From Rhodoferax lacus (GTDB taxonomy: Bacteria; Pseudomonadota; Gammaproteobacteria; Burkholderiales; Burkholderiaceae_C): a stretch of DNA of 35,372 nucleotides. How positions within the stretch are numbered: the stretch's first letter is position 1; each line of letters starts with the position of its first letter. Below are positions 28,876-35,372 of the stretch, piece by piece. Both the position numbers and the translations under genes were made by a program. Below the pieces are notes generated by a model. It did not search any database. It had not been told where the DNA came from and saw only the letters and a list, made by a program, of their open reading frames with translations. The stretch is taken from positions 1 through 35,372 of the forward strand of contig NZ_QFZK01000029.1 of assembly GCF_003415675.1 (NCBI RefSeq). Reading direction: 5' to 3'.

Positions 28876-28981
28876 GGGGGCTCTGGTGGGTGTGCGGGCT
28901 TGCGCATGGTAACGGCAATGCTAGAGTGCTCGCGTTCGTTCATTGCGCTCCTCCCATTCAATTCAAGCAAAGGAAGCTTCC

Positions 28982-29536
28982 ATGTCCATGGTTACCCTGG
29001 TTTTGTGGGCCGTTTTGGCCCTGGTGGGGCTGGTTTTGGTTGTTGCGGCAGGCAGGCCCGACACCTTTCGTGTGGAGCGCAGTCTGCTGTTGCCCGCAAG
29101 CGGCGAGCAGGTACTGGCCCAGTTGCAGGACTTCCGCCGCTGGGCCGCCTGGTCGCCCTGGGAGCACATCGACCCCACCATGCAGCGCAGCTACAGCGGC
29201 CTGGACAGTGGTGTGGGCGCGGTCTACGCCTGGACGGCCACAGGCAAGGCCGGTGCCGGGCGCATGCAGATACGCGAGGTAGAGGCCCAGCGCTTGCTGA
29301 TCCAGCTGGACTTCAGCAAGCCCTTTGTTGCCCACAATATGGTCGAGTTCACTTGGAGTCCGCAAGGCACGGACACCCAGCTCCACTGGGCCATGTACGG
29401 CCCCAGTCCCTTTGTCTCCAAGCTCATGGGCCTGGTGTTCAACATGGACAAAATGATTGGGCGGGATTTTGAGAAGGGGCTGGCCAATTTGGCAGCGGTG
29501 CTGCAAAGCCAGTCTGGAGGCGCAGCGCCCATTTAG
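28982..29536 (+). CDS. Membrane-anchored SRPBCC (polyketide cyclase-like) protein
   Basis: 184 residues from ATG 28982, which has AAGGA about 9 nt upstream; a longer start at 28943 lacks support. Residues 1-20 form one hydrophobic segment (VTLVLWAVLALVGLVLVVAA). An SRPBCC/START-like domain follows (about 28-175): VERSLLLPASGEQVLAQLQD, FRRWAAWSPWEHIDPTMQRS, and YSGLDSGVGAVYAWTATGKA, the usual pattern of such polyketide-cyclase-type proteins. These bind hydrophobic ligands in a deep pocket; the ligand here is unknown. Convergent with aqpZ. Confidence 0.88.
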   Translation: MSMVTLVLWAVLALVGLVLVVAAGRPDTFRVERSLLLPASGEQVLAQLQDFRRWAAWSPWEHIDPTMQRSYSGLDSGVGAVYAWTATGKAGAGRMQIREVEAQRLLIQLDFSKPFVAHNMVEFTWSPQGTDTQLHWAMYGPSPFVSKLMGLVFNMDKMIGRDFEKGLANLAAVLQSQSGGAAPI

Positions 29537-29546
29537 GGCTGGCAGC

Positions 29547-29571
29547 CCATCCACAGGCGGGCTGTGGATGG
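29547..29571. terminator. Hairpin between convergent SRPBCC gene and aqpZ
   Basis: Perfect 10-bp stem CCATCCACAG/CTGTGGATGG at 29547-29556/29562-29571 with a 5-nt loop, lying between the two facing stops (29536 and 29592). No T-run follows on either strand. Confidence 0.55.
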
Positions 29572-29591
29572 ACAGATAAAACGTTGGCTGA

Positions 29592-30293
29592 TCAGCTCTC
29601 GTCGGACAGCAGCACGTTGTAAATCAGCGCGCCCAGTGCGGCACCCACAATCGGTGCCACCCAGAACAGCCACAGGTCGCCCATGGCGCCGGTCTGTGCA
29701 AACAAGGCCGGGCCGGTGCTGCGCGCCGGGTTGACCGAGGTGTTGGACACGGGGATGGACACCAGGTGGATCAGCGTCAGGCACAGGCCAATGGCCAGGC
29801 CACCAAAGCCGCCCGCGGCCTTCTTGGCGGTGGAGCCCAAAATCACGATCAGGAAGATGGCGGTCATGGCCACCTCAGTCAGCAGCACCGACATCAGGTT
29901 GAAGCCACCGGGCGAGTTGGCGCCGTAGCCATTGCTGGCAAAGCCGCCCACACCCGCAAAGCCGGTCTTGCCCGACACGATCAGGTAGAGCAGGCCGGAG
30001 GCCGCAATCGCACCCAGCACCTGCGCAATGATGTAGCCCGGCAATTCAGAGGCGGAAAAGCGCTTGCCAATCACCAGGCCCACCGACACGGCCGGGTTGA
30101 AGTGGCCGCCCGATATGGGGCCGAAGGCATAGGCGCCTGTCACCACCGTCAAGCCAAAGGCCAGCGAGACGCCCAGCAGGCCAATGCCCACGCCCGGAAA
30201 CGCAGCTGCCAGCACGGCGCTGCCGCAGCCGCCCAGCGTCAGCCAGAAGGTGCCCAAAAATTCCGCTGTCCACTTTGCTTTGTTGCTATTCAT
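29592..30293 (-). CDS. aqpZ: Aquaporin Z
   Basis: 233-residue water channel of the MIP family with six membrane helices and two half-helices. The NPA motifs are HFNPAVSVG (Asn66) and SVNPARSTGPALF (Asn188). The selectivity filter residues His176 (LIHLVSI) and Arg191 mark a water-selective aquaporin, not a glycerol facilitator. It mediates osmotic water flow across the inner membrane. Compared with E. coli AqpZ it shares ISGGHFNPAV and the SVNPARS region. Start ATG 30293 with AGGA upstream. The 130-bp leader carries an inverted repeat and phased GGACA half-sites. Intact. Confidence 0.96.
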   Translation of the reverse strand: MNSNKAKWTAEFLGTFWLTLGGCGSAVLAAAFPGVGIGLLGVSLAFGLTVVTGAYAFGPISGGHFNPAVSVGLVIGKRFSASELPGYIIAQVLGAIAASGLLYLIVSGKTGFAGVGGFASNGYGANSPGGFNLMSVLLTEVAMTAIFLIVILGSTAKKAAGGFGGLAIGLCLTLIHLVSIPVSNTSVNPARSTGPALFAQTGAMGDLWLFWVAPIVGAALGALIYNVLLSDES

Positions 30294-30316
30294 GTCGAAT
30301 CCTGAAGTTGAAGGAG

Positions 30317-30345
30317 GGGGTACTGTGGGGGAAAAGAAGTACCCC
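30317..30345 (-). promoter_or_regulatory. Inverted repeat in the aqpZ leader
   Basis: 7-bp perfect inverted repeat GGGGTAC/GTACCCC at 30317-30323/30339-30345 with a 15-nt A/G-rich spacer. It would form a hairpin in the aqpZ 5' untranslated RNA, ending about 24 nt before the start codon, if transcription begins further upstream. Confidence 0.35.
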
Positions 30346-30348
30346 TAA

Positions 30349-30374
30349 GGACATAGTCTGTCCATGAAAGGACA
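30349..30374 (-). promoter_or_regulatory. Three phased GGACA half-sites upstream of aqpZ
   Basis: GGACA at 30349-30353, its complement TGTCC at 30359-30363, and GGACA again at 30370-30374. Centres are 10 and 11 bp apart, one helical turn, giving a palindrome plus a third half-site on the same DNA face. An operator for an aqpZ regulator is plausible. The regulator is unknown. Confidence 0.35.
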
Positions 30375-30427
30375 ATATAGCAAACTAACAATGCGGCATG
30401 TAGGGCATCAATTCTCAACCGCCTTCG

Positions 30428-31474
30428 TCAGGCTTTTGGAGCCGTGTATTTCCGGCGTCGCGCAGCGACCCAGGGCAGCACGCACAGGCCCGCCAGCATC
30501 AGGCTCAGGCTTTCGGGTTCAGGTACGGCAGCGGTCAGGATGATGAGCTGGGAGTGGGCCGTCAGGTCCACGGAGCCATCCGCCGGTTGGTACTGTTCCG
30601 CTACCAGGTAGATGGTGCCGTTCTCGTCGATGGTGACGCCTTCGATGCCATTGTTGGGAAGCACATTGCTCAGGTCAAGACTGCTCACGACCACACCTTG
30701 GCGTGTCACCTCGATCAGCTTTCTGGAGCCCAGGCTCAACACCAGCAAATGGTCTGCAGCGGGGCTGCCTGCAAAGGAGTCCACGGATGCCAGGGTTTGC
30801 ACATCCGACAGGGTGCTCAGTCCCATCAGCGCGGGGTTGAACAGTTGGGCCGAGACGGCGGTGCCACCGCCCGTGGGCGATGCGCCATTACTCGGCAGGG
30901 CTGCAGGCAGCCCGCCCGTGGCGGCTGCGAAGGTCAGTGTGTGGGTCAGGATGTTTTCCGGACTTTGCTGGATCACCGATACAAAGCTGCCGTTGCGGGG
31001 GTCATAGCTCAGACCCTCCATGCCGTTGTTGCCCACGCTGGTGTTGCTCATGGAGACCATGCTGTTGGCCAGGGTGGCGCTGCCGCCCGCGCTGTAGCTG
31101 AACTTGTAGGCGTCCTGCAGGCGCTCCTCGCCAAGCACCAGCACACCGCCGCCCACATAGGTCAGCGCTTCGGTATCGTGCTTGGTGCTGCCTGTGCCCG
31201 TCCAGTTGAAAGCCATGGTGTCCAGGGTCTGGCCGGTGCGCGAAATCTCCACTACGCCGGTGCCTTCGTCACCGACAAAGAACAGGGTGCCGCGGTCGCG
31301 GGCATAGGCAATAGCCGAGCCCTCCAGGCCGGAGATGCCACCGCTGGTGCCGCCCAGGATATCGAGCGAATAGGTGGCGGCAACCGAATAGTTGCCCAGG
31401 TTGATGGAATCGGCCGCCTGGGCCGTTACGGAGAAGGCCGCTGCCAGGGCCAGGACAAGGTGTTGGATGCGCAT
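30428..31474 (-). CDS. PEP-CTERM protein with SdiA-regulated-like domain
   Basis: 348-residue exported protein. The signal peptide covers residues 1-20 (VLALAAAFSVTAQA). The body is beta-propeller-like and resembles the SdiA-regulated family: GISGLEGSAIAYARDRGTLF, HDTEALTYVGGGVLVLGEE, GMEGLSYDPRNGSFVSV and GIEGVTIDENGTIYLVAEQ are recurring Glu-Gly/Gly-Val blades. The C-terminus is a PEP-CTERM sorting signal: VPEPESLSLMLAG, a hydrophobic stretch, then AARRRK. Exosortase would process it for the cell surface or matrix. It lies 17 bp after the neighbouring PEP-CTERM gene in the same direction. Function beyond export is unknown. Confidence 0.85.
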   Translation of the reverse strand: MRIQHLVLALAAAFSVTAQAADSINLGNYSVAATYSLDILGGTSGGISGLEGSAIAYARDRGTLFFVGDEGTGVVEISRTGQTLDTMAFNWTGTGSTKHDTEALTYVGGGVLVLGEERLQDAYKFSYSAGGSATLANSMVSMSNTSVGNNGMEGLSYDPRNGSFVSVIQQSPENILTHTLTFAAATGGLPAALPSNGASPTGGGTAVSAQLFNPALMGLSTLSDVQTLASVDSFAGSPAADHLLVLSLGSRKLIEVTRQGVVVSSLDLSNVLPNNGIEGVTIDENGTIYLVAEQYQPADGSVDLTAHSQLIILTAAVPEPESLSLMLAGLCVLPWVAARRRKYTAPKA

Positions 31475-31491
31475 GGTGGGGTGTTCCTGAA

Positions 31492-32151
31492 TCAGCGTTG
31501 ACGCTTGCGTGCCACGGCACCTACGATGGCCATACCGGCCAGCATCAGCGCCAGGGACTCGGGCTCGGGCACGGCACCCACGGAGCCGATTTCGCCGCCG
31601 GCAGAAGTGAAGGCGCCATTGGAGCCCCTGGCGCTCAGGCGGGTGATGCCGCCGGTCAGGCCAGCCGCATTGTCGAAGGAAGTGCCCGTGGTGGCTGCAC
31701 CAAAAGACACGTTGGCCATCAGCGCGCCGCTGCCGTCAAAGATGTTTACTGCATCACCACCGGCACTCAGGCCCACGCCAGAGCCACTGTAGCTGCCAAC
31801 GAGCAGACTGGCGGGCACACTGCTGCCAAACCAGCTGTTCAGGAAGTTGGTGATGGTTGTGGACGGAGTGGTGGTTTCCATGAAGATCACGGACTGGCCC
31901 GCAGCAATGCTGCTGATGCCATTCAAGGCCACGGCGGTCGAATAGCTGTTGGAGTTGTCGTCCATTTTCCAGCCTGTGATGGATACGCTGGAGCTGCCGG
32001 TGTTGGTGAGTTCAAACCAGTCGGCAGCATAGCCTGACGCGCTGCCCCAAGGTGCCACTTCGGTGATGGTGATGGCCGCCTGTGCGGGGGTGGCCAACAG
32101 GGCCAGCATAGAGGCGGCAACGCATGCGAGGGCCAACTTGGTTGATTTCAT
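31492..32151 (-). CDS. PEP-CTERM protein with lamin-tail-like domain
   Basis: 219-residue exported protein. The signal peptide covers residues 1-25 (LACVAASMLALLATPAQA). Residues 27-130 resemble a lamin-tail domain, an Ig-like fold: ITITEVAPWGSASGYAADWF, ELTNTGSSSVSITGWKMDD and SIAAGQSVIFMET are its usual strands. The C-terminus carries VPEPESLALMLAGMAIVGAV and ARKRQR, a PEP-CTERM signal with the same PEPESL core as the next gene. First of the two-gene leftward unit. Role perhaps in the exopolysaccharide matrix; not established. Confidence 0.87.
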   Translation of the reverse strand: MKSTKLALACVAASMLALLATPAQAAITITEVAPWGSASGYAADWFELTNTGSSSVSITGWKMDDNSNSYSTAVALNGISSIAAGQSVIFMETTTPSTTITNFLNSWFGSSVPASLLVGSYSGSGVGLSAGGDAVNIFDGSGALMANVSFGAATTGTSFDNAAGLTGGITRLSARGSNGAFTSAGGEIGSVGAVPEPESLALMLAGMAIVGAVARKRQR

Positions 32152-32486
32152 AGACGTAGTTCCTGAAAAATGGGGGGCAAAAACACAGGCTCACGCGAGC
32201 CATGCCTGCCGTTTGTGTTGGGCAGAGCACGCACGCTCCTTTCTTTATTTTTGCAAACCAATGTTTCAGTTCGTCGGCGGTGACCGGCTTGCGGCCTCAT
32301 CCGTTCGGACGCTAACGGACACCGGCATCGCCCTGGGCGCCAAGCCAAGGGTGGTGAGCGACGATCTTGCCGCACCTTGGTTGCTTCCTGTGTCCTGCGT
32401 GGCGCGTCGCCGCAAGCAAAAGGCGCAGTCCTGAGCGACTGCGCCCGCCAAAGGCTGGTAGGCTGTGAATTTTGATCTGCAGCCCT
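32152..32486. other. 335-bp divergent intergenic region
   Basis: Spacer between the leftward PEP-CTERM pair and the rightward Bug receptor gene. The leftward leader near 32152-32260 is A/T-richer and probably holds the promoter. Two inverted repeats are present: TCCGTT/AACGGA at 32300-32305/32314-32319 and GGCGCAGTC/GACTGCGCC at 32422-32430/32437-32445. The second has four T on its leftward side. No gene was recognised. Confidence 0.45.
32422..32445. terminator. Hairpin upstream of the Bug receptor gene
   Basis: 9-bp perfect stem GGCGCAGTC/GACTGCGCC with a 6-nt loop. Leftward reading gives a short TTTT tail, rightward none. No leftward gene ends here, so it may instead belong to the receptor gene's leader or be a relic. 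Confidence 0.35.
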
Positions 32487-33464
32487 ATGCCCTTCACTGT
32501 CCCCTTGCGCAGGTTGATGTCCTGCTTGCTGGCCTGCCTGATGCTCTCTGCCACAGCCGTGCATGCAGACAGCGCGCCGCTGCGCATCCTGGTGGGCTTT
32601 CCCCCCGGCGGTGGCACCGATGCAATTGCCCGCACCCTGGCCGACAAGCTCAAGGATGTGCTGGGTACGGCCTTGGTGGTGGACAACCGGGCCGGTGCCG
32701 GTGGCCAGATTGCAGCGCAGGCGCTCAAGGCCGCAGCGCCCGATGGCAACACGGTCTTCCTGTCGCATGACCACACCATCTCCATCCTGCCCCAGGTGGT
32801 GAAGAACCCTGGCTTTGACCCAGCCCGGGACTTTGTGGCGGTGGCCGGTGTGGCCACCTTTGTGAATGCGTTTGCGGTGTCCGGCGGCACCCCGGCACGT
32901 ACCCTGCCGGCCTATGTGGCCTGGGTGCGCAACCAGAACGCCGGGCATGGCAATGTGGGTGTGCCCGCACCGGCTTCGGTGCCGGAGTTTCTGGTGCAAC
33001 TCATGGGCAAAAAATTCGCGCTGGACCTGCAGGCCGCGCCCTACCGGGGCGGCGCGCCCATGATGGCCGACATGCTGGGCAACCAGATCGGTGCGGGCGT
33101 GGGGTCGGTGCCGGATTTGATCGAGAACCACCGGGCCGGCCGGCTGCATGTGGTTGCCGTCATGGGCGCGAGCCGCACGGCCATCCTGCCCGAGGTGCCC
33201 ACCTTTGCCGAGCTCGGCTTGGCGGGCTTTGAAGAGCCTGCCTATTACGGCGTTTTTGCTCCGGCGGGTACGCCGCGTGCTGTGCTGGACAGGCTGTCGG
33301 CAGCCCTGGCCCGGGTGCTGGCCATGCCCGATGTAAAAGACAGACTATCCAACATGGGCCTGAGCGTGGCCTACACCAGCGGGCCGCAACTCACCGGCCG
33401 CGTGCAGGCTTACACCAAGGTGTGGCAGGGCATCATCCAGGCCAGCGGCTTTGTGGCCCAGTAG
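32487..33464 (+). CDS. Bug/TctC family periplasmic solute-binding protein
   Basis: 325-residue periplasmic receptor of the Bug family (tripartite tricarboxylate transporter receptors), abundant in Burkholderiales. The ATG at 32487 begins a signal peptide (LMSCLLACLMLSATAVHA); an in-frame TTG at 32472 is possible. Family motifs: RILVGFPPGGGTDAIARTLA, VVDNRAGAGGQIAAQALKAA, FDPARDFVAVAGVA, VPYRGGAP-like AAPYRGGAPMMADMLG, and AVMGASRTAILPEVPTFAEL. No TctA/TctB membrane genes are nearby, so it is an orphan receptor with an unknown carboxylate ligand. Convergent with the hemerythrin gene. Confidence 0.92.
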   Translation: MPFTVPLRRLMSCLLACLMLSATAVHADSAPLRILVGFPPGGGTDAIARTLADKLKDVLGTALVVDNRAGAGGQIAAQALKAAAPDGNTVFLSHDHTISILPQVVKNPGFDPARDFVAVAGVATFVNAFAVSGGTPARTLPAYVAWVRNQNAGHGNVGVPAPASVPEFLVQLMGKKFALDLQAAPYRGGAPMMADMLGNQIGAGVGSVPDLIENHRAGRLHVVAVMGASRTAILPEVPTFAELGLAGFEEPAYYGVFAPAGTPRAVLDRLSAALARVLAMPDVKDRLSNMGLSVAYTSGPQLTGRVQAYTKVWQGIIQASGFVAQ

Positions 33465-33485
33465 GGATTGGGTTGGGGTGGCCTG

Positions 33486-33962
33486 CTAGCCCCGGCCAAA
33501 CAGCCGGGCCAGGAAGCCGCTACGCGCTGCGGGCTGCGCAACGGGCGCGGGTGTGTGCTTCTGGCTGGCGTGCCATTTTCCAAAGCGCAGGTCGTGGGTC
33601 ATGATGTGGCCTATCAGCCACTTGTTCAGGAAGCGGCGCAGCTCCTGCACACGCTCCTCGGTCCAGTCTTCTTCGTTGCCCAGGAAGTCTGCCACATGCG
33701 CACCGAACTCCTCATGCAAGCGCAGGTGCTGCTCAAAGGCCGGGTAGCCGCTGGACTCCATGAGCTCCTGCTCATTGGAAAAATGCGTGACCACATAGTC
33801 CAGCAACTCTTCCACCGTGTGCTGCACCGACTGCAGGTTGAGGGCGCGCACCAGGGTGAACAGGTGGCGGTGTTCCTGGTCCACTTGAGCAATGCCAATC
33901 TTGAAGCCCTCGCGCCATTCGATGACGTAAGGTGCTTTTCTCTCGACGGCTTCGGCGGTCAT
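33486..33962 (-). CDS. Bacteriohemerythrin
   Basis: 158-residue soluble four-helix oxygen-binding protein with a non-haem diiron centre. The ligand pattern is complete: His31 in DQEHRHLF, His60 and Glu64 (HFSNE), His79 and His83 (HLRLH), and His119 with Asp124 (HIMTHD). A C-terminal extension (about 130-158) ends GFLARLFGRG, amphipathic, perhaps for membrane contact. Likely binds or stores oxygen, or senses it. The stop faces the Bug gene 21 bp away. Single gene; its leader contains no obvious regulator site. Intact. Confidence 0.93.
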   Translation of the reverse strand: MTAEAVERKAPYVIEWREGFKIGIAQVDQEHRHLFTLVRALNLQSVQHTVEELLDYVVTHFSNEQELMESSGYPAFEQHLRLHEEFGAHVADFLGNEEDWTEERVQELRRFLNKWLIGHIMTHDLRFGKWHASQKHTPAPVAQPAARSGFLARLFGRG

Positions 33963-34111
33963 ATGCAGACTCCCTTGTGAATTGGGAAAATTCTAGTGAA
34001 CAAGGGCGTCGGCGTAACGGCTTGGCGCTTCAATTGCAGCGCGGTTTGTGTGTTGGTTGATCTGCATCAGGGAATCGGACGAACCACCATCTGCTCATAT
34101 GTTTTGGCCAC

Positions 34112-34139
34112 AAAAAAGGCGCCCCGCAGGACGCCTTTT
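34112..34139 (-). terminator. Intrinsic terminator of etfB-etfA
   Basis: Leftward reading gives AAAAGGCG, a loop region, then CGCCTTTTTT: arms at 34132-34139 and 34112-34121, 27 bp after the etfA stop. A T-run of six follows the stem on the minus strand. Suits the end of the etf transcript. Confidence 0.75.
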
Positions 34140-34165
34140 CAGGAGTGAATCCTCCAGCCAAGCTG

Positions 34166-35098
34166 CTACAAGGCTGCGGTCATCTCCGGAGCCGCCACAA
34201 ACAGGTCGGCCACCAATCCATAGTCGGCCACGCTGAAGATGGGTGCTTCGGCATCCTTGTTGATGGCCACAATCACCTTGCTGTCCTTCATGCCGGCCAG
34301 ATGCTGAATGGCGCCGCTGATGCCGCAAGCCACATAGAGCTGGGGAGCGACGATCTTGCCGGTCTGGCCCACTTGCCAGTCGTTGGGGGCGTAGCCCGCA
34401 TCCACAGCCGCGCGGGATGCACCCATGGCCGCACCGAGCTTGTCAGCGAGCGGCGTGATGATCTCGGTGAACTTCTCGCTGGAGCCCAAGGCCCGGCCAC
34501 CGCTGACGATGATTTTGGCGCTGGTCAGTTCGGGGCGGTCGTTGCGGGCAATCTCGGAGCCCAGGAAGCTGATGCTGGCAGCGGCGGCAACGGCAGCGAT
34601 GCTGTCCACGGCGGCACTGCCACCGGTAGCTTCTGCCGGGTCGAAGCCGGTGGTGCGAACCGTCAGCACCTTGGTCGCATCGGTTGCCTGCACGGTGGCC
34701 ATGGCATTGCCGGCATAGATGGGGCGCTCGAAGGTGTCAGGGCTGAGCACCTTGGTGATGTCGCTCACCTGACCGACATCGAGCTTGGCGGCCACGCGCG
34801 GGGCGATGTTCTTGCCCGAAGCGGTGGCGGCAAAGACGATGTGGCTGTAAGCAGCCGCAATGGAGAGCACTTGCGCGGTGACGTTCTCGGCCAGGCCATG
34901 GGCCAGACCGGCTTCGTCGGCGTGCATGACTTTGGCCACACCAGCGATTTGCGCAGCAGCAGTAGCCGCAGCGCCTGCGTTGTGGCCAGCAACGAGTACA
35001 TGCACATCGCCACCGCATTGCAGGGCGGCGGTGATGGTGTTGAGCGTGGCAGCTTTGATGGATGTGTTGTCGTGTTCGGCAATTACCAGAGAAGTCAT
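34166..35098 (-). CDS. etfA: Electron transfer flavoprotein alpha subunit
   Basis: 310-residue FAD-binding subunit of ETF, which accepts electrons from acyl-CoA and other dehydrogenases and passes them to ETF-ubiquinone oxidoreductase. The N-terminal domain starts TSLVIAEHDNTSIKAATLNT. The C-terminal FAD domain holds SGGRALGSSEKF, GASRAAVDAGYAPNDWQVGQ, TGKIVAPQLYVACGISGAIQ and INKDAEAPIFSVADYGLVAD, the ETF-alpha signature. Its ATG follows the etfB stop directly (TAA-ATG), so the two are coupled. A terminator lies 27 bp after the stop. Intact. Confidence 0.97.
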   Translation of the reverse strand: MTSLVIAEHDNTSIKAATLNTITAALQCGGDVHVLVAGHNAGAAATAAAQIAGVAKVMHADEAGLAHGLAENVTAQVLSIAAAYSHIVFAATASGKNIAPRVAAKLDVGQVSDITKVLSPDTFERPIYAGNAMATVQATDATKVLTVRTTGFDPAEATGGSAAVDSIAAVAAAASISFLGSEIARNDRPELTSAKIIVSGGRALGSSEKFTEIITPLADKLGAAMGASRAAVDAGYAPNDWQVGQTGKIVAPQLYVACGISGAIQHLAGMKDSKVIVAINKDAEAPIFSVADYGLVADLFVAAPEMTAAL

Positions 35099-35372
35099 TT
35101 AGATCACCTTCGCTTCGTTTTTCAGTTTGTCCACCAGAGCGGCCACATCGGCCACCTTGATACCGGCGCTGCGCACGGGAGGCTCCACCACTTTGAGCGT
35201 CTTGATGCGCGGGGCAACATCCACACCCAGGTCTTCAGGCTTGAGGGTTTCCAGCGGCTTCTTCTTGGCCTTCATGATGTTGGGCAGCGTGACGTAGCGC
35301 GGCTCGTTCAGGCGCAGGTCGGTGGTGATGATGGCGGGCAGGGTCAGGCTCAGGACTTCCGAGCCGCCGTCC
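35099..35372 (-). CDS. etfB: Electron transfer flavoprotein beta subunit (partial)
   Basis: The last 90 codons of etfB, entering from the right edge and stopping with TAA at 35099-35101. Visible sequence includes EVLSLTLPAIITTDLRLNEP, RYVTLPNIMKAKKKPLETL and IKVADVAALVDKLKNEAKVI. These match the C-terminal part of ETF-beta, which binds AMP and carries the loop that docks into dehydrogenases. The RYVTLPNIMKAKKKP stretch is the family's best known signature. Directly upstream of etfA with no gap. The N-terminal part lies beyond the window. Confidence 0.95.
   Translation of the reverse strand, partial: DGGSEVLSLTLPAIITTDLRLNEPRYVTLPNIMKAKKKPLETLKPEDLGVDVAPRIKTLKVVEPPVRSAGIKVADVAALVDKLKNEAKVI

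Overview
The window is about 35 kb of high-GC DNA from a betaproteobacterium of the order Burkholderiales, most likely Comamonadaceae (Rhodoferax/Polaromonas/Acidovorax type). This rests on protein similarity by eye and on gene order: pyrE, gatCAB divergent from mreBCD-mrdA, STAS-MlaE/MlaF/MlaD with an auxiliary lipoprotein, Bug-type receptors, PEP-CTERM proteins and etfBA. No database search was possible.

The left 3.4 kb is accessory. It has visibly lower GC (about 48-57% in sampled lines, against about 65% further right). At the edge lies the end of an IS66-like insertion sequence. It cuts a small membrane-protein gene whose start overlaps the end of a 343-residue protein of unknown family, which may resemble phage lambda RexA. 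Next come an XRE/ImmA-IrrE metallopeptidase and a DUF4411 PIN-like protein with overlapping codons, arranged like a toxin-antitoxin or defence pair. A 16-bp perfect direct repeat (1456-1471 and 3391-3406) brackets this pair, and the right copy forms the stop codon of xth. Exonuclease III is thereby cut short before its SDHAP catalytic motif, so the island appears to have landed inside xth.

Positions 4.1-13.5 kb are core housekeeping: pyrE, a DUF4124 protein, gatC-gatA-gatB (leftward, Asp/Glu-tRNA amidotransferase) and mreB-mreC-mreD-mrdA (rightward, cell-shape operon with ATGA overlaps at mreC/mreD and mreD/mrdA).

Positions 13.5-19 kb hold leftward metabolic and transport genes: a TSUP permease, a low-GC lipoprotein behind an attenuator-like double hairpin, a GMC oxidoreductase, a Na+/H+ antiporter and a crotonase-fold enzyme. 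Positions 19.1-23.4 kb form a tight rightward operon for an MCE-type lipid transporter (STAS-MlaE, MlaF, MlaD, lipoprotein), ending in a LON-substrate-binding-domain protein.

Positions 23.6-28.2 kb encode two hybrid histidine kinases overlapping by one base, GAF-PAS-HK-REC and REC-HK-REC-HPt, probably one phosphorelay. After them come MarC, an SRPBCC protein, AqpZ with a structured 5' region, two adjacent PEP-CTERM proteins, a Bug/TctC receptor, a bacteriohemerythrin and etfB-etfA, with etfB running off the right edge.
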